A DNA stretch of 64,000 nt. Origin: Culturomica massiliensis. GTDB lineage: Bacteria; Bacteroidota; Bacteroidia; Bacteroidales; Marinifilaceae. This document shows positions 45,179 to 53,741 of the stretch, piece by piece. The stretch lies in the NCBI RefSeq assembly GCF_900091655.1, contig NZ_LT594621.1:2294001-2358000 (forward strand), read 5' to 3'. Below the pieces are notes generated by a model. That model searched no databases. It was not told the DNA's origin and saw only the letters and a list, made by a program, of their open reading frames with translations. Made by a program: the position numbers and the translations under genes. The stretch's first letter is position 1. Each line of letters begins with the position of its first letter.

Positions 45179-45219
45179 AAAACAGGCCTAAACTCCGGGG
45201 GTATAAGCCAGCCTGTTTT
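45179..45219 (-). promoter_or_regulatory. Leader hairpin of the L25 gene, possible attenuator
   Basis: Perfect 9-bp outer arms (AAAACAGGC/GCCTGTTTT) around 23 nt, transcribed on the minus strand between the promoter and the L25 start. The RNA ends in CCUGUUUUUG, so it can act as an intrinsic terminator 25 nt before the start codon. That would allow feedback by L25, but no ligand-binding site is identified. Confidence 0.5.
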
Positions 45220-45263
45220 CCCATCACACTATTTTCCATTATTCCCCGTTTAAAATCAGGTGG

Positions 45264-45294
45264 CAAAATTACAAAAATTATTGGAAAACAGAAA
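45264..45294 (-). promoter_or_regulatory. Promoter of the rplY-pth operon
   Basis: On the minus strand TAATTTTG (45271-45264) with TTTC (45294-45291) 19 nt upstream: one base off the -33 consensus. It gives a leader of about 100 nt before L25. Confidence 0.65.
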
Positions 45295-45305
45295 TAAGCC
45301 GATAT

Positions 45306-45379
45306 AAAAAATGAGGCCTCCCGGACTAGCATTAGCGTGTGTGTATTGGGAAAGATACTGCGTCATCCGAAAAGCCTCA
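45306..45379 (-). ncRNA. Candidate structured RNA between L25 and ferredoxin genes
   Basis: Closing stem TGAGGC/GCCTCA (45312-45317 with 45374-45379), inner CGGA/TCCG (45322-45325 with 45366-45369) and GTAT/ATAC (45343-45346 with 45355-45358). On the minus strand the closing stem is followed by AUUUUUU (45311-45306), so the RNA would end there. It lies just upstream of the L25 promoter. Not matched to a known family from memory; it may be a small RNA or just an odd terminator. Confidence 0.4.
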
Positions 45380-45507
45380 AAATTTGTCATTTATTTACGC
45401 AAAAAAAACAGAGATGTTCTACTCTTTAATAACAATTAAATACCCCTAAAGTTTTTTGCAGGAACAAATAAAACCCCGAAAACCTTTTTTCTTTCAAATA
45501 ATGATTT

Positions 45508-45515
45508 TATTTTTG
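45508..45515 (+). promoter_or_regulatory. -7 box upstream of the ferredoxin gene
   Basis: TATTTTTG fits TAnnTTTG, 31 bases before the ATG, with TTTT at the -33 position 19 nt upstream. Confidence 0.55.
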
Positions 45516-45545
45516 CCCATTATTAATCAATAAAACCTAAAAGAA

Positions 45546-45716
45546 ATGGCTTACGTTATATCTGATGATTGTATCTCTTGTGGTACATGCGAAGGAGAAT
45601 GCCCGGTAGGAGCAATCTCTATGGGTGCTGATCATTATCAAATTGATCCGGATGCATGTACCGATTGTGGAACTTGTGCCGGAGTTTGTCCGGTGGAAGC
45701 CATCAAACAAGCTTAA
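45546..45716 (+). CDS. 2[4Fe-4S] ferredoxin
   Basis: 56 residues with two CxxCxxCxxxCP clusters (CISCGTCEGECP and CTDCGTCAGVCP). This is the clostridial-type ferredoxin that carries electrons at low potential, for example for pyruvate:ferredoxin oxidoreductase in anaerobes. A single-gene unit with its own promoter and terminator, usually highly expressed. Confidence 0.96.
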   Translation: MAYVISDDCISCGTCEGECPVGAISMGADHYQIDPDACTDCGTCAGVCPVEAIKQA

Positions 45717-45730
45717 GAAAAAATAAAAAA

Positions 45731-45750
45731 AGCGACTTTTTCAAGTCGCT
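45731..45750. terminator. Bidirectional terminator between ferredoxin and the 5-formyl-THF cyclo-ligase gene
   Basis: AGCGACT/AGTCGCT arms flanked by A6 and T6 tracts; the extended stem is AAAAAAGCGACT/AGTCGCTTTTTT with a 6-nt loop. Confidence 0.88.
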
Positions 45751-45753
45751 TTT

Positions 45754-46281
45754 TTAATGGATGACAATATCCATCCGGACATCATTCCCGTCTATCGGGA
45801 CCTCATCTACAAACTGGAAATCAAAACACAATCCGGCTTTATAAGCACGGCAATATTTTAAAATCCGATCGTAATAGCCTTTGCCCCGCCCCAAACGATT
45901 TCCCCGGGCATCAAAAGCCACTCCCGGGACAATTACAAAATCTATCAGGCTCAAATCCGTAAACAAAGTCCCGACCGGCTCCGGGATAGCAAATGCTTCC
46001 CCGGGACACAAGGCTTCTTCACTATCAAAATAACGCAATTCCAATTCGTCTCCCCGGACGCAAGGCAATAAAAACGTTTTCTCTCTTGCCCATTCGATAA
46101 TAAAATCATGGGTATACACTTCATCTTCCATCGACCAATACCCCAACACCACCTCAGCCTGCTGGAAACACTCGTTTTGCTCCAGTTTTTTCCACAAAGG
46201 ATAAGACATTTCTCTTTTTTCTTCCGGAGTATACCGCCTCTTCAGTTCCCGGATGTATTTTCTCAATTCTTTCTTTTCCAT
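45754..46281 (-). CDS. 5-formyltetrahydrofolate cyclo-ligase
   Basis: 175 residues. It converts 5-formyl-THF to 5,10-methenyl-THF with ATP. KELRKYIRELKRRYTPEE at the start and the GRGKGYYDRIL ATP loop near the end are the family signatures. It starts 12 bases after the gldB-like gene and probably shares its transcript. Confidence 0.92.
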   Translation of the reverse strand: MEKKELRKYIRELKRRYTPEEKREMSYPLWKKLEQNECFQQAEVVLGYWSMEDEVYTHDFIIEWAREKTFLLPCVRGDELELRYFDSEEALCPGEAFAIPEPVGTLFTDLSLIDFVIVPGVAFDARGNRLGRGKGYYDRILKYCRAYKAGLCFDFQFVDEVPIDGNDVRMDIVIH

Positions 46282-46293
46282 CTTTCAGATCAA

Positions 46294-47289
46294 TTAAAGT
46301 TTATAGCCGGATATCCGCAATATTTTATGGTAATCCTGTTCTTTCATCAATGCTTCCATAGAAATGTCCTGCTTCTTCATATAGGACCGGATTATCCGGT
46401 ATCCGTTCCATACGACAGCCTTACCGGGAGATTCTGCCGGCATTCCCGATGTAAAAGGAGCATCAAACAAAAATTTACGCAACAGCATCTGTCCTGTTCC
46501 AAATAAATATTCATTCTCGACCAGAAAATCCCACATCTGCTTCTCATTATCCTTACACCATTGCAACTGTTCCGCCGTATAATCGAACAACCTTTCCGGA
46601 GCATAGTCCGGCAATAATTTCTCCAACAAATAAATAACCTTCCCCTGATACAACATCCCGCTTACCAAATCATTGTGCCGGGGAATAAAAGGGAGCTCGG
46701 TACACAACCAGCCGAATAAGGCATCCTTCACAATATTTTCTCTCCCCATACGTCTCTGCATATACGCCGGTATAGGAGTCGCCAACATCCGGTAAAAAAC
46801 ACAATTTTCTCCCAAATAATTATCCAGACTGATTCCTATAAAGCTACTGTCTACAATGACCGATTGATTAAAACCGGAAATATGAGTATACAACTGCGGA
46901 ATCCGACTGTCGGGGAAATAATAGGCGTAATAAGCAAAAGCCCGGGAAAATTCCTGTTCCTGCTCATACATATCTTTATATTTTACCTGTACAGAATCAT
47001 ATACCTCGTTAATGACCGAATCTTTCAAAAACAATGAAAACAATCCGGGAAGTTCCGGGTCATCTGCATTTCCCAATTGCAATACACCGGCAACATACAC
47101 CTCAAAAAAAGCACCGTATTTCTCCCGCATTTTCTTCACATCCGGCTGCTCCTTATCCAATGCAAATACATCCCGGTCAAAACGAAGGATTTTTCTGTCT
47201 TTTAACAGCTTACTGACATCCGGACGCTTATCCGAATGACATCCCATAAACAAAAGAAAAAAAATTAAAAGAATATATTTAAACTTCAT
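46294..47289 (-). CDS. GldB-like lipoprotein
   Basis: 331 residues. Signal peptide with lipobox LFMGC (Cys17). The body (RFDRDVFALDKEQ, GISLDNYLGENCVFYR, PEESPGK-like end) matches the gliding-motility lipoprotein GldB, a family found also in non-gliding Bacteroidota, where it has no clear role; it is distantly related to DUF2268 peptidase-like proteins. No other gld genes are nearby, so a conserved envelope function unrelated to movement is likely. Confidence 0.82.
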   Translation of the reverse strand: MKFKYILLIFFLLFMGCHSDKRPDVSKLLKDRKILRFDRDVFALDKEQPDVKKMREKYGAFFEVYVAGVLQLGNADDPELPGLFSLFLKDSVINEVYDSVQVKYKDMYEQEQEFSRAFAYYAYYFPDSRIPQLYTHISGFNQSVIVDSSFIGISLDNYLGENCVFYRMLATPIPAYMQRRMGRENIVKDALFGWLCTELPFIPRHNDLVSGMLYQGKVIYLLEKLLPDYAPERLFDYTAEQLQWCKDNEKQMWDFLVENEYLFGTGQMLLRKFLFDAPFTSGMPAESPGKAVVWNGYRIIRSYMKKQDISMEALMKEQDYHKILRISGYKL

Positions 47290-47398
47290 CTTATTTTTTA
47301 TTCATTTTTAAAGGTAGAAATTGTAATTTTACGACAAAGATAAAACTTAAAATCAAAGGTAAAGCCTTAAAGACAAAAGATATACCAAATATAAATTT

Positions 47399-48967
47399 AT
47401 GCGTATAGCCATACCTCAACTCAACTATCATACTGGAGATATTCAAAAAAACCAGGAAATCATGCTGCAAGCTATCCGAAAAGCACGCAGTGAAAAAGCA
47501 GATCTGATTGTTTTTCCGGAACTTGCCGTATGCGGACCGATGGCCGGCGATTGGCTCGAACGGGAAGATTTTATTGATGCATGCAGGATGGCCGTAGACC
47601 GGCTGGCAGAAGCCTGCGGACCGATGGCCGCTATTATCGGAGCCCCGAATCTGGATATATCCAATGGGATCATGTATAATTCAGCCTATTTTATTCAAAA
47701 CGGCGAAGTTTGTGACGGTGTTCATAAAACGATTTTAAGCGATTACGATATCTTCAATGAAAGCCGTTATTTTGTCGCAGGGGAAGACAACTCATCCATT
47801 CGTTTCCGCAACCAAAACATCCGCATCTTATTCGACGAATACGAAACGGAATTTATCGAAAAACAGGACAGTCTGGTTATCTTTGTCGGTACCGCCCCAT
47901 TTACGACGGACAGCCTTAATTATCGCAAAACAATACTGGAGAGTATATCCCGGAAATACGGTAAACCCATTGTATCTTTAAATTATACGGGCGGGGCAAC
48001 CTCTGTTTTATTCGACGGCAATTCGATGGTATACACTCCCAAAGGCACATCGGTCTGTCAAATGCGCTCTTTTACCGAAGATTTCCAAACCATCGACCTG
48101 ACTAAACTGAATAGTTTACCTCCGATAAAAAACAAACCGGATACACCGATTGCACTGATCCACAATGCCCTGGTAAACGGCATACGGGATTACTTCTACA
48201 AACACGGTTTTACCCGGGCTGTGCTCGGTTTGTCGGGAGGTATCGACTCGGCCGTTGTCGCAGCATTGGCAGCGGAAGCTCTTGGAAAAGACAAGGTGAT
48301 GGGACTACTGATGCCTTCCGTTTATTCTACGGATCATTCCGTAACCGATGCCATCGAACTGGCCGAGAACATAGGTATGCCCTATGAAACCCTGCCGATT
48401 AAGGAAATATACAACGGTTATCTGCAAAGTCTTAAACCCCTTTTTAAAGACCTGCCTTTCAATGTAGCGGAAGAGAATTTACAGGCGCGTATCCGGGGGA
48501 CTTTGGTTATGGCTGCCTCCAATAAATTCGGCTCTATTCTGTTGAATACCTCGAATAAAAGTGAGGCCGCAGTAGGATACGGAACTCTATACGGAGATAT
48601 GTGCGGTTCCCTGTCTGTTATCGGCGACCTATACAAAACCGAAGTATATAAACTGGCCGTTTACCTGAATCGTGAAAAAACGATTATCCCGGAAAATACG
48701 ATCCGGAAAGCACCTTCGGCCGAGTTACGGCCGGATCAGAAAGACCAGGACAGCCTTCCGCCCTATGATATTTTAGACACGATACTGAAACTATACGTGG
48801 AAGAAAACCGGTCGGCAAGAGAAATCAAAGCCCAAGGATACAATCCGGAAACCGTGGATCACATCATTCAATTGGTTACCCGTAACGAATACAAAAGGGC
48901 TCAATGTCCGCCTATTCTCAAAATCAGTAAAAAAGCATTCGGATCCGGCCGGAGAATGCCTTTCTAA
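47399..48967 (+). CDS. nadE: NAD(+) synthetase with an N-terminal nitrilase-like domain
   Basis: 522 residues. The C-terminal synthetase domain has the ATP loop LGLSGGIDSAVVAAL (about 277-291), NTSNKSEAAVGYGTLYGD and the RKAPSAELRPDQKDQDSLP loop. The N-terminal nitrilase domain keeps Glu (FPELAVCG) and Lys (GVHKTILSDYDIF) of the catalytic triad, but the Cys position, normally in an ICED-like motif, reads RILFDEYE with Asp at about residue 146. The enzyme would then use free ammonia rather than glutamine. crp/fnr follows 11 bases later. Confidence 0.9.
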   Translation: MRIAIPQLNYHTGDIQKNQEIMLQAIRKARSEKADLIVFPELAVCGPMAGDWLEREDFIDACRMAVDRLAEACGPMAAIIGAPNLDISNGIMYNSAYFIQNGEVCDGVHKTILSDYDIFNESRYFVAGEDNSSIRFRNQNIRILFDEYETEFIEKQDSLVIFVGTAPFTTDSLNYRKTILESISRKYGKPIVSLNYTGGATSVLFDGNSMVYTPKGTSVCQMRSFTEDFQTIDLTKLNSLPPIKNKPDTPIALIHNALVNGIRDYFYKHGFTRAVLGLSGGIDSAVVAALAAEALGKDKVMGLLMPSVYSTDHSVTDAIELAENIGMPYETLPIKEIYNGYLQSLKPLFKDLPFNVAEENLQARIRGTLVMAASNKFGSILLNTSNKSEAAVGYGTLYGDMCGSLSVIGDLYKTEVYKLAVYLNREKTIIPENTIRKAPSAELRPDQKDQDSLPPYDILDTILKLYVEENRSAREIKAQGYNPETVDHIIQLVTRNEYKRAQCPPILKISKKAFGSGRRMPF

Positions 48968-48978
48968 AAACAAGTGCC

Positions 48979-49698
48979 ATGCAAATCATTACTGACAATA
49001 ACCTTCACAATCAGCTATGCCGGGTATGCATTGAAAACCCTCACTCGCTGTTGTCAGAACTCGACGAAAAAGCAAAACGGCAAATCGTCGAAGCCACTGT
49101 ATGCATCTCCTACAAAAAAGGAGATATCATTTATGAGGAGGGAAATATGCCGATGGGGTTATTATGCCTTCTTACCGGCAAAGTCAAGATATTCAAAGCA
49201 GGTATCGGAGGCCGGCAACAAATCGTCCGTATGGCAAAACCGGTAGGCTTTATCGGCTACCGGGCTTTCTTTGCCGAAGAAATACATATCGCTTCAGCAG
49301 AAGCGATCGAAGATTCTATCGTTTGCCGCATAAAAACAGAGTTGATTTTCAATTTGGTCCGTACCACTCCCGACTTAGCGATGGACATTATCCGGGCTTT
49401 TGCTACCGACCTCGGCTTTTCCAATCGCCGGACTGTGACTCTTACCCAAAAGCACATCCGGGGACGCCTTGCCGAAGCATTGCTGGTACTGAAAGACACC
49501 TATGGCTATGAAGAAGACAACGCAACCCTCAAAGTATGCCTTACCCGGGAAGATTTAGCCAATCTGTCCAATATGACAACGGCAAACGCAATCCGAACCC
49601 TTTCCAACTTTGCCACAGAAGGCGTTGTAGAACTTGTCGGCAAAAAAATAAAAATTATACAAAAAGAAAAACTGGAACAAATCAATGAGCAAGGATAA
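48979..49698 (+). CDS. Crp/Fnr family transcriptional regulator
   Basis: 239 residues. A cNMP-binding-like beta-roll (about 35-130; YKKGDIIYEEGNMPMGLLCLLTGKVKIF), a long dimer helix, and a C-terminal Crp-type winged helix (CLTREDLANLSNMTTANAIRTLSNF). A CRVC pair near the N-terminus could bind a metal, but no full Fnr cluster motif is seen. The effector is unknown. It follows nadE closely, so NAD status is a plausible but unproven input. Confidence 0.88.
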   Translation: MQIITDNNLHNQLCRVCIENPHSLLSELDEKAKRQIVEATVCISYKKGDIIYEEGNMPMGLLCLLTGKVKIFKAGIGGRQQIVRMAKPVGFIGYRAFFAEEIHIASAEAIEDSIVCRIKTELIFNLVRTTPDLAMDIIRAFATDLGFSNRRTVTLTQKHIRGRLAEALLVLKDTYGYEEDNATLKVCLTREDLANLSNMTTANAIRTLSNFATEGVVELVGKKIKIIQKEKLEQINEQG

Positions 49699-49700
49699 AG

Positions 49701-49810
49701 TAATCTTCAAATTTACAGCTTTTAATTTACGATTTTAGAGTAAATGAATCTGATACAAAGTAAATCACCAGACCATTTTAAATTTACAAGGAGAAGCCGG
49801 ATTTCAAAAT
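49701..49810 (-). repeat. Heptamer-period AAATCNN repeat region, copy C (decayed)
   Basis: Minus-strand reading of 49701-49740 gives AAATCGT, AAATTAA, then further degenerate units; a second decayed block runs through 49770-49810. It fills the gap between the convergent crp/fnr and SAP-domain genes. Confidence 0.5.
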
Positions 49811-49833
49811 TACAAACTCCCTTTCAAAGCAAA

Positions 49834-50406
49834 TCACTTTTCGGATAACACACTCAGGTCCGAACGTTCATAGCGGTGCGTTCCGGGTAATGATTTTTTA
49901 TAATTCCAGCAACAAATCGCTTCCCGGAAAGATTTTCCGGGATTATCAAGGAAAAAATCACGGATATAAGTATTGTATTCAAACTGCCTGTCAATTTCTG
50001 CCGTTTTTTGTTGTCCGCACATTTCAAACCACACGTTCACCGCTTCTGCATAAGTACTCCCGGCATGAGACTTCAGCCACTTTTGAAAAGCAACCCGGAA
50101 AGTAAAGGAAGGACCGACAATCTGCCGAAAAAAATGCCTGTGCCTTTCGGAACAAACCAGATTTTCTTCAATCCGGCTTTCAAGGGTAATCTCCCGCTGC
50201 CGGTGTCTTGCTCTATGCTGCACCACAGGCTGCAATTTCTCCCCTGTATCCAGAAAACACCGAATCCGCTCTGTCAGTTCTTCCTTGTTTCCGCAACTTG
50301 ACAATCCGGATGCACGGCAAAAAGCGACCAACTCTTTCCGCAAATAATAATACTGTTTAAAAGTCGTGCTGTCTAAATCTGCACATAATAAAGGTCTCCC
50401 GGTCAT
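49834..50406 (-). CDS. SAP-domain protein (DUF6434-like)
   Basis: 190 residues. An N-terminal RPLLCADLDSTTFKQYYYLRKELVAFC region leads into a SAP helix-turn-helix (LVAFCRASGLSSCGNKEELTERI, to about 53), a motif that binds DNA or RNA. The middle is basic (RARHRQREIT) and the C-terminal part (TYAEAVNVWFEMCGQQKT, GKSFREAICCWNYKKSLPG) contains two similar AxxxW-type repeats. No catalytic motif is visible. It overlaps the GNAT gene by 4 bases. Confidence 0.75.
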   Translation of the reverse strand: MTGRPLLCADLDSTTFKQYYYLRKELVAFCRASGLSSCGNKEELTERIRCFLDTGEKLQPVVQHRARHRQREITLESRIEENLVCSERHRHFFRQIVGPSFTFRVAFQKWLKSHAGSTYAEAVNVWFEMCGQQKTAEIDRQFEYNTYIRDFFLDNPGKSFREAICCWNYKKSLPGTHRYERSDLSVLSEK

Positions 50407-50849
50407 TTTTTCAATTTTAAATGCAATATCGGAAAAGGATTTCCCTGTCCGTCCAATTCCGAACGACGAAAACGACGAAATCCCAAATGCTCGTAAAAAC
50501 CGACAGCCTGTGGATTCTGCTCATTGACATCCACATAACGGACGCCCAATGACAAAGCCTGATTTATCATTTTTTTCCCCACCCCTCTTGCCCGGCACTG
50601 AGGATGTACAAACAACATCTCTAATTTATTCCCCTCTATTCCCATAAAAGCAACAGCCTTATCCCATTCGTCACAAATACAATAGACATTTTCCAACTGT
50701 TTTATCCCCTCTTTTACCAAAGGCCGCAAGGCTACAATATCAGATTCCGATAAAAAAAAATGTGTAGCCCGGACCGACAATTCCCACAATTTCACCAATT
50801 CATCCACTTTTTCCGGTTTAACCGGAATAATATCCTTATCCAAAACCAT
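50403..50849 (-). CDS. GNAT family N-acetyltransferase
   Basis: 148 residues. The acetyl-CoA loop VHPQCRARGVGKKMINQAL (about 80-100) and the YVDVNEQNPQAVGFYEHLGFR segment are classic GNAT motifs A and B. Substrate unknown; it resembles small YjaB-like acetyltransferases. Translationally coupled to the SAP-domain gene through a 4-base overlap. Confidence 0.88.
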   Translation of the reverse strand: MVLDKDIIPVKPEKVDELVKLWELSVRATHFFLSESDIVALRPLVKEGIKQLENVYCICDEWDKAVAFMGIEGNKLEMLFVHPQCRARGVGKKMINQALSLGVRYVDVNEQNPQAVGFYEHLGFRRFRRSELDGQGNPFPILHLKLKK

Positions 50850-50907
50850 AAATTTTATACCTAATTATTTGCCTTCAAAAATAATTAAAAATTTAACACC
50901 CGATTCC

Positions 50908-50940
50908 TTGACTCGTACCTTAGGGCATAGTATATCTTTG
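50908..50940 (+). promoter_or_regulatory. Promoter/operator of the MerR-family gene
   Basis: TATCTTTG at 50933-50940 is a consensus -7 box; the nearest upstream TTG (50908-50910) is 22 nt away, longer than the usual 19. Between them lies an imperfect palindrome (ACTCGTACCTTAGGGCATAGT). A stretched spacer with a palindrome inside is the hallmark of MerR-controlled promoters, so autoregulation is likely. Confidence 0.5.
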
Positions 50941-50966
50941 CATCCGAAACATTTGCGCAAAAGTTT

Positions 50967-51800
50967 ATGAGTGAGTATAAAATTAAATTTAAAATCGGTG
51001 AATTTTCCAGGCTCAACCGTGTAACAGTCAAAACCCTCCGCTATTATGAAGAAATCGGATTGCTGGTTCCTTACGAAACCGACGAATGGACAGGTTACCG
51101 TTACTATTCGGTAGAACAGTTCCAACAGGTGAATACCATCATCTATTTGAAACAGCTCGGTTTTTCTCTCGAAGAAATCCGGGACCTGTTTGCGACCGGT
51201 CGACATACACCCTCATTAGCTGCGATCGAAGCTAAAATCAGGCAATGTGAAGGCGAGCAAAAACAACTTCAACGGCGTTACAATGAACTCAACAGCTTGG
51301 CAAAATCCCTGCAAAAAGAAAAAAAAATGGAAAAAGTATTTATCAAATCGCTTCCGGCCATTATCGTAGCCAGTCATCGTCGTATCATCAACGGATACCG
51401 GGAATTATTCGATCTTTGCCCGAAAATTATCGGTCCGGAAATGGAACGACTGGGATGCACCTGTCCGGAGCCGGGTTATTGCTATACCATCGAACACAAT
51501 AAAGAATACAACGAAAGCAACATCGACATCGAATACTGTGAATCTGTTAATGAAAAAAGGGAAGACTCAGAATTAATCCGCTTTAAAGAAATACCAGCCG
51601 TCCCTATAGCCGTCTGCATAAAACATCGCGGAGGGTACGAAACCTTTCCCCAAACATTTGCACAACTCTTTGAGTTTGTTGAACAAAACGGCTACAAAAT
51701 CATAGATAGTCCCCGTTTCAGTTATATCGACGGCATCTGGAATAAAGAATCCGAAGAGGAATGGCTCTCCGAAATCGAAATTCCCGTAAGCATAGATTAA
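50967..51800 (+). CDS. MerR family regulator with a GyrI-like effector domain
   Basis: 277 residues. N-terminal MerR winged helix (FKIGEFSRLNRVTVKTLRYYEEIGLL), a coiled-coil dimer helix (to about 120), and a C-terminal GyrI/AraC-like effector-binding domain (about 120-277). This is the BmrR layout, which senses cationic drugs and bends the promoter DNA to activate efflux genes. No efflux gene is adjacent, so the target may be its own promoter or elsewhere. Confidence 0.88.
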   Translation: MSEYKIKFKIGEFSRLNRVTVKTLRYYEEIGLLVPYETDEWTGYRYYSVEQFQQVNTIIYLKQLGFSLEEIRDLFATGRHTPSLAAIEAKIRQCEGEQKQLQRRYNELNSLAKSLQKEKKMEKVFIKSLPAIIVASHRRIINGYRELFDLCPKIIGPEMERLGCTCPEPGYCYTIEHNKEYNESNIDIEYCESVNEKREDSELIRFKEIPAVPIAVCIKHRGGYETFPQTFAQLFEFVEQNGYKIIDSPRFSYIDGIWNKESEEEWLSEIEIPVSID

Positions 51801-51835
51801 CCCCCGAAAAACACAGAGGATCGTTCCTCTGTGTT

Positions 51836-52636
51836 TTACAACCCGATGCGTTCCAGATCGTCGGGAACAAACACATGGCCTGAAAAGACAGAGCAAGCCT
51901 CTCCGGTATATTTTTCTTTACGGAATACCAGGTTTTTATCTTCCGTATGGTATAAAACCAGATTTCGCACCTGCAAAGCTTCAGCCAGCTTTCCCGCATC
52001 CAATGCCGTACTGTGATGTTTCTCGTAAGGCGAAAAAATTTCCCGGTCGGCATACAGACAAAAAGCCTCTGACAACAGCCAATCAGCTCCTTCCACATAT
52101 TTTCGGCAAACTTCATTGTAAGGTTCATCCCCCAAGCAAACCAATCTCTTCCCATCAGGCAATACAGCCCGGAAACCGAACTGCTTCATCTTTGTCGATG
52201 CAATATCAAAAAACTGTAACTCCATCCCCAGGGCTTCCGCCTTTTCCCCGTTCGTAACCTCATGTAAACGAATCCGGTCGCCCAAATACCGTACAATCTT
52301 CCGAGGCAAAGTCAATTGGCAAAAAACGGTCAATGCCTTCACGACTTCATCGTGTCCGTAAATTACAAAATCACCCGTATACTTTTCTTGCGACATCAGG
52401 GTAGCGATCTTTCGGATTACCCAAATTACCCCCAATACATGGTCCGTATGTGCATGTGTCACAAACATCCGGTGTATCCCGGTAAAGGGAATACCCGCTT
52501 TTTCAAGCTGATTGAAAATTCCGTTTCCTCCGCCGGCATCCACCAAAAAATATTCGTCCTCGTTCCGGAGGGCGAAACAGGTATTGTAGCACTTCGTTAC
52601 CATGGCATTCCCTGTGCCTAACATAATTAATTCCAT
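51836..52636 (-). CDS. MBL-fold metallo-hydrolase (RNase Z-like)
   Basis: 266 residues. ELIMLGTGNAMVTKCYN and the metal motif FVTHAHTDHVLG (HxHxDH) define an MBL hydrolase; a further Asp (CLGDEPYNE) and His (YEKHHSTALDAGKLA) complete the metal site. It resembles RNase Z/arylsulfatase-type members, but without the typical RNase Z exosite, so a phosphodiester or ester hydrolase role is as likely. It is convergent with the MerR gene. Confidence 0.8.
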   Translation of the reverse strand: MELIMLGTGNAMVTKCYNTCFALRNEDEYFLVDAGGGNGIFNQLEKAGIPFTGIHRMFVTHAHTDHVLGVIWVIRKIATLMSQEKYTGDFVIYGHDEVVKALTVFCQLTLPRKIVRYLGDRIRLHEVTNGEKAEALGMELQFFDIASTKMKQFGFRAVLPDGKRLVCLGDEPYNEVCRKYVEGADWLLSEAFCLYADREIFSPYEKHHSTALDAGKLAEALQVRNLVLYHTEDKNLVFRKEKYTGEACSVFSGHVFVPDDLERIGL

Positions 52637-52685
52637 ATCCGATTGACTTTATTACACGATAAAAATAATCCGTTTTTTTCAAATT

Positions 52686-53741
52686 CTATTTTTCTTCCCT
52701 AAACTTCCGGTATCTGTTTTCGGCTGCTTTCAACGGTCCATTCTCCACTTTGTCCGCCGGTTCAAAAAAGGACACATCAATATTGATTTTTCCTTTTTTA
52801 GTCTCCCTGCTCCAATTACCGATAATCCGTCCTTTATAAAGCAGTACCGGATAAAAAATCCCCCATCTGTTGAACGCTTTCGGATAATGCTGAGGATCCA
52901 AAACAGCACTCCGATCTTTATAACTGATCAAATATTCGTCGTAAGAAGGCAAAAAATGTATGTGGTCCCCGATAGCTTCCCGGCAAGATTCATGAATAAA
53001 AAATTCCTGTAATTCAAACTGCATGGTAATCAATTGATTTCCAATCGCCCCTATTGCCGATTTTGCTTCTGCAACCGTCAATCCGGACCACCATACGAAA
53101 TCTTTCAGCGTCGCCGGAGAATGACTCCTGAAATAATTCAATGCCAATTTAGCCAATGCCTCGTCCTTGCTCAATTCCCGTACCGGAGCAACACGCTCCT
53201 CGATAAGGGCATAAGTCGGTTTTCCATCCCGGTCGGCACCGCTACAAATAATGCCTTCCACCTCTGCCCGAAGCATATAGCGTCTTACCCGTTCATCCTC
53301 CGTCAAAATTCCGGCTCTATTGAATTCAATCGTCATTTCTTCTTTCGTCAGGCTTTTGTTCCCCGACAATATTTTTCCCAGCAAATCATTACACCGGGTA
53401 TATACATCCTCCGGAATATCAATCCCACTTGCTTTTGTCCACAAATCTACACACTTCTTTATGCGTGCTCCCGACAATTTCAACATCCACCGGATGTCCT
53501 CTCCCGCCACCCAATGCCAGGTAGGACGCATTATATGGGTACGTACAATTTCCCCCTTCTCCAAAGCTTCATTGACCATCCGAAGCGTTCCCCCTTCTAT
53601 CCGCATCCCCACGGCCCATTTCGACATATCATAATCCTGTGCCTGTACAGCCCCCATCCACGCGACCAAATCACGCGGACATTTAAAAGCCGGAGTCGCC
53701 AGTTGCTGGCTTCTGAAACGCATTTGAGCAATTTTCTCCAT
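52686..53741 (-). CDS. Winged-helix DNA-binding protein (HTH_42/AlkX-like)
   Basis: 351 residues from the ATG at 53741. LVAWMGAVQAQDYDMSKWAVG near the start and HIMRPTWHWVAGEDIRWML are signatures of the winged-helix family to which the AlkZ/YcaQ DNA glycosylases belong. It is annotated widely as a winged-helix DNA-binding protein; activity against DNA lesions is possible but not visible from motifs alone. It overlaps hxlR by 59 bases. Confidence 0.8.
   Translation of the reverse strand: MEKIAQMRFRSQQLATPAFKCPRDLVAWMGAVQAQDYDMSKWAVGMRIEGGTLRMVNEALEKGEIVRTHIMRPTWHWVAGEDIRWMLKLSGARIKKCVDLWTKASGIDIPEDVYTRCNDLLGKILSGNKSLTKEEMTIEFNRAGILTEDERVRRYMLRAEVEGIICSGADRDGKPTYALIEERVAPVRELSKDEALAKLALNYFRSHSPATLKDFVWWSGLTVAEAKSAIGAIGNQLITMQFELQEFFIHESCREAIGDHIHFLPSYDEYLISYKDRSAVLDPQHYPKAFNRWGIFYPVLLYKGRIIGNWSRETKKGKINIDVSFFEPADKVENGPLKAAENRYRKFREEK

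Noticed and set aside
45306..45379. TPP or SAM riboswitch
   Set aside because: The conserved cores of these classes are absent and no thiamine or methionine gene follows.
46294..47289. Gliding motility as a phenotype of the organism
   Set aside because: A single GldB-like gene is common in non-gliding Bacteroidota and no other gld or spr genes are seen.
51836..52636. Calling the MBL protein tRNase Z outright
   Set aside because: The metal motif fits but no RNase Z exosite was recognised, so only the fold is called.
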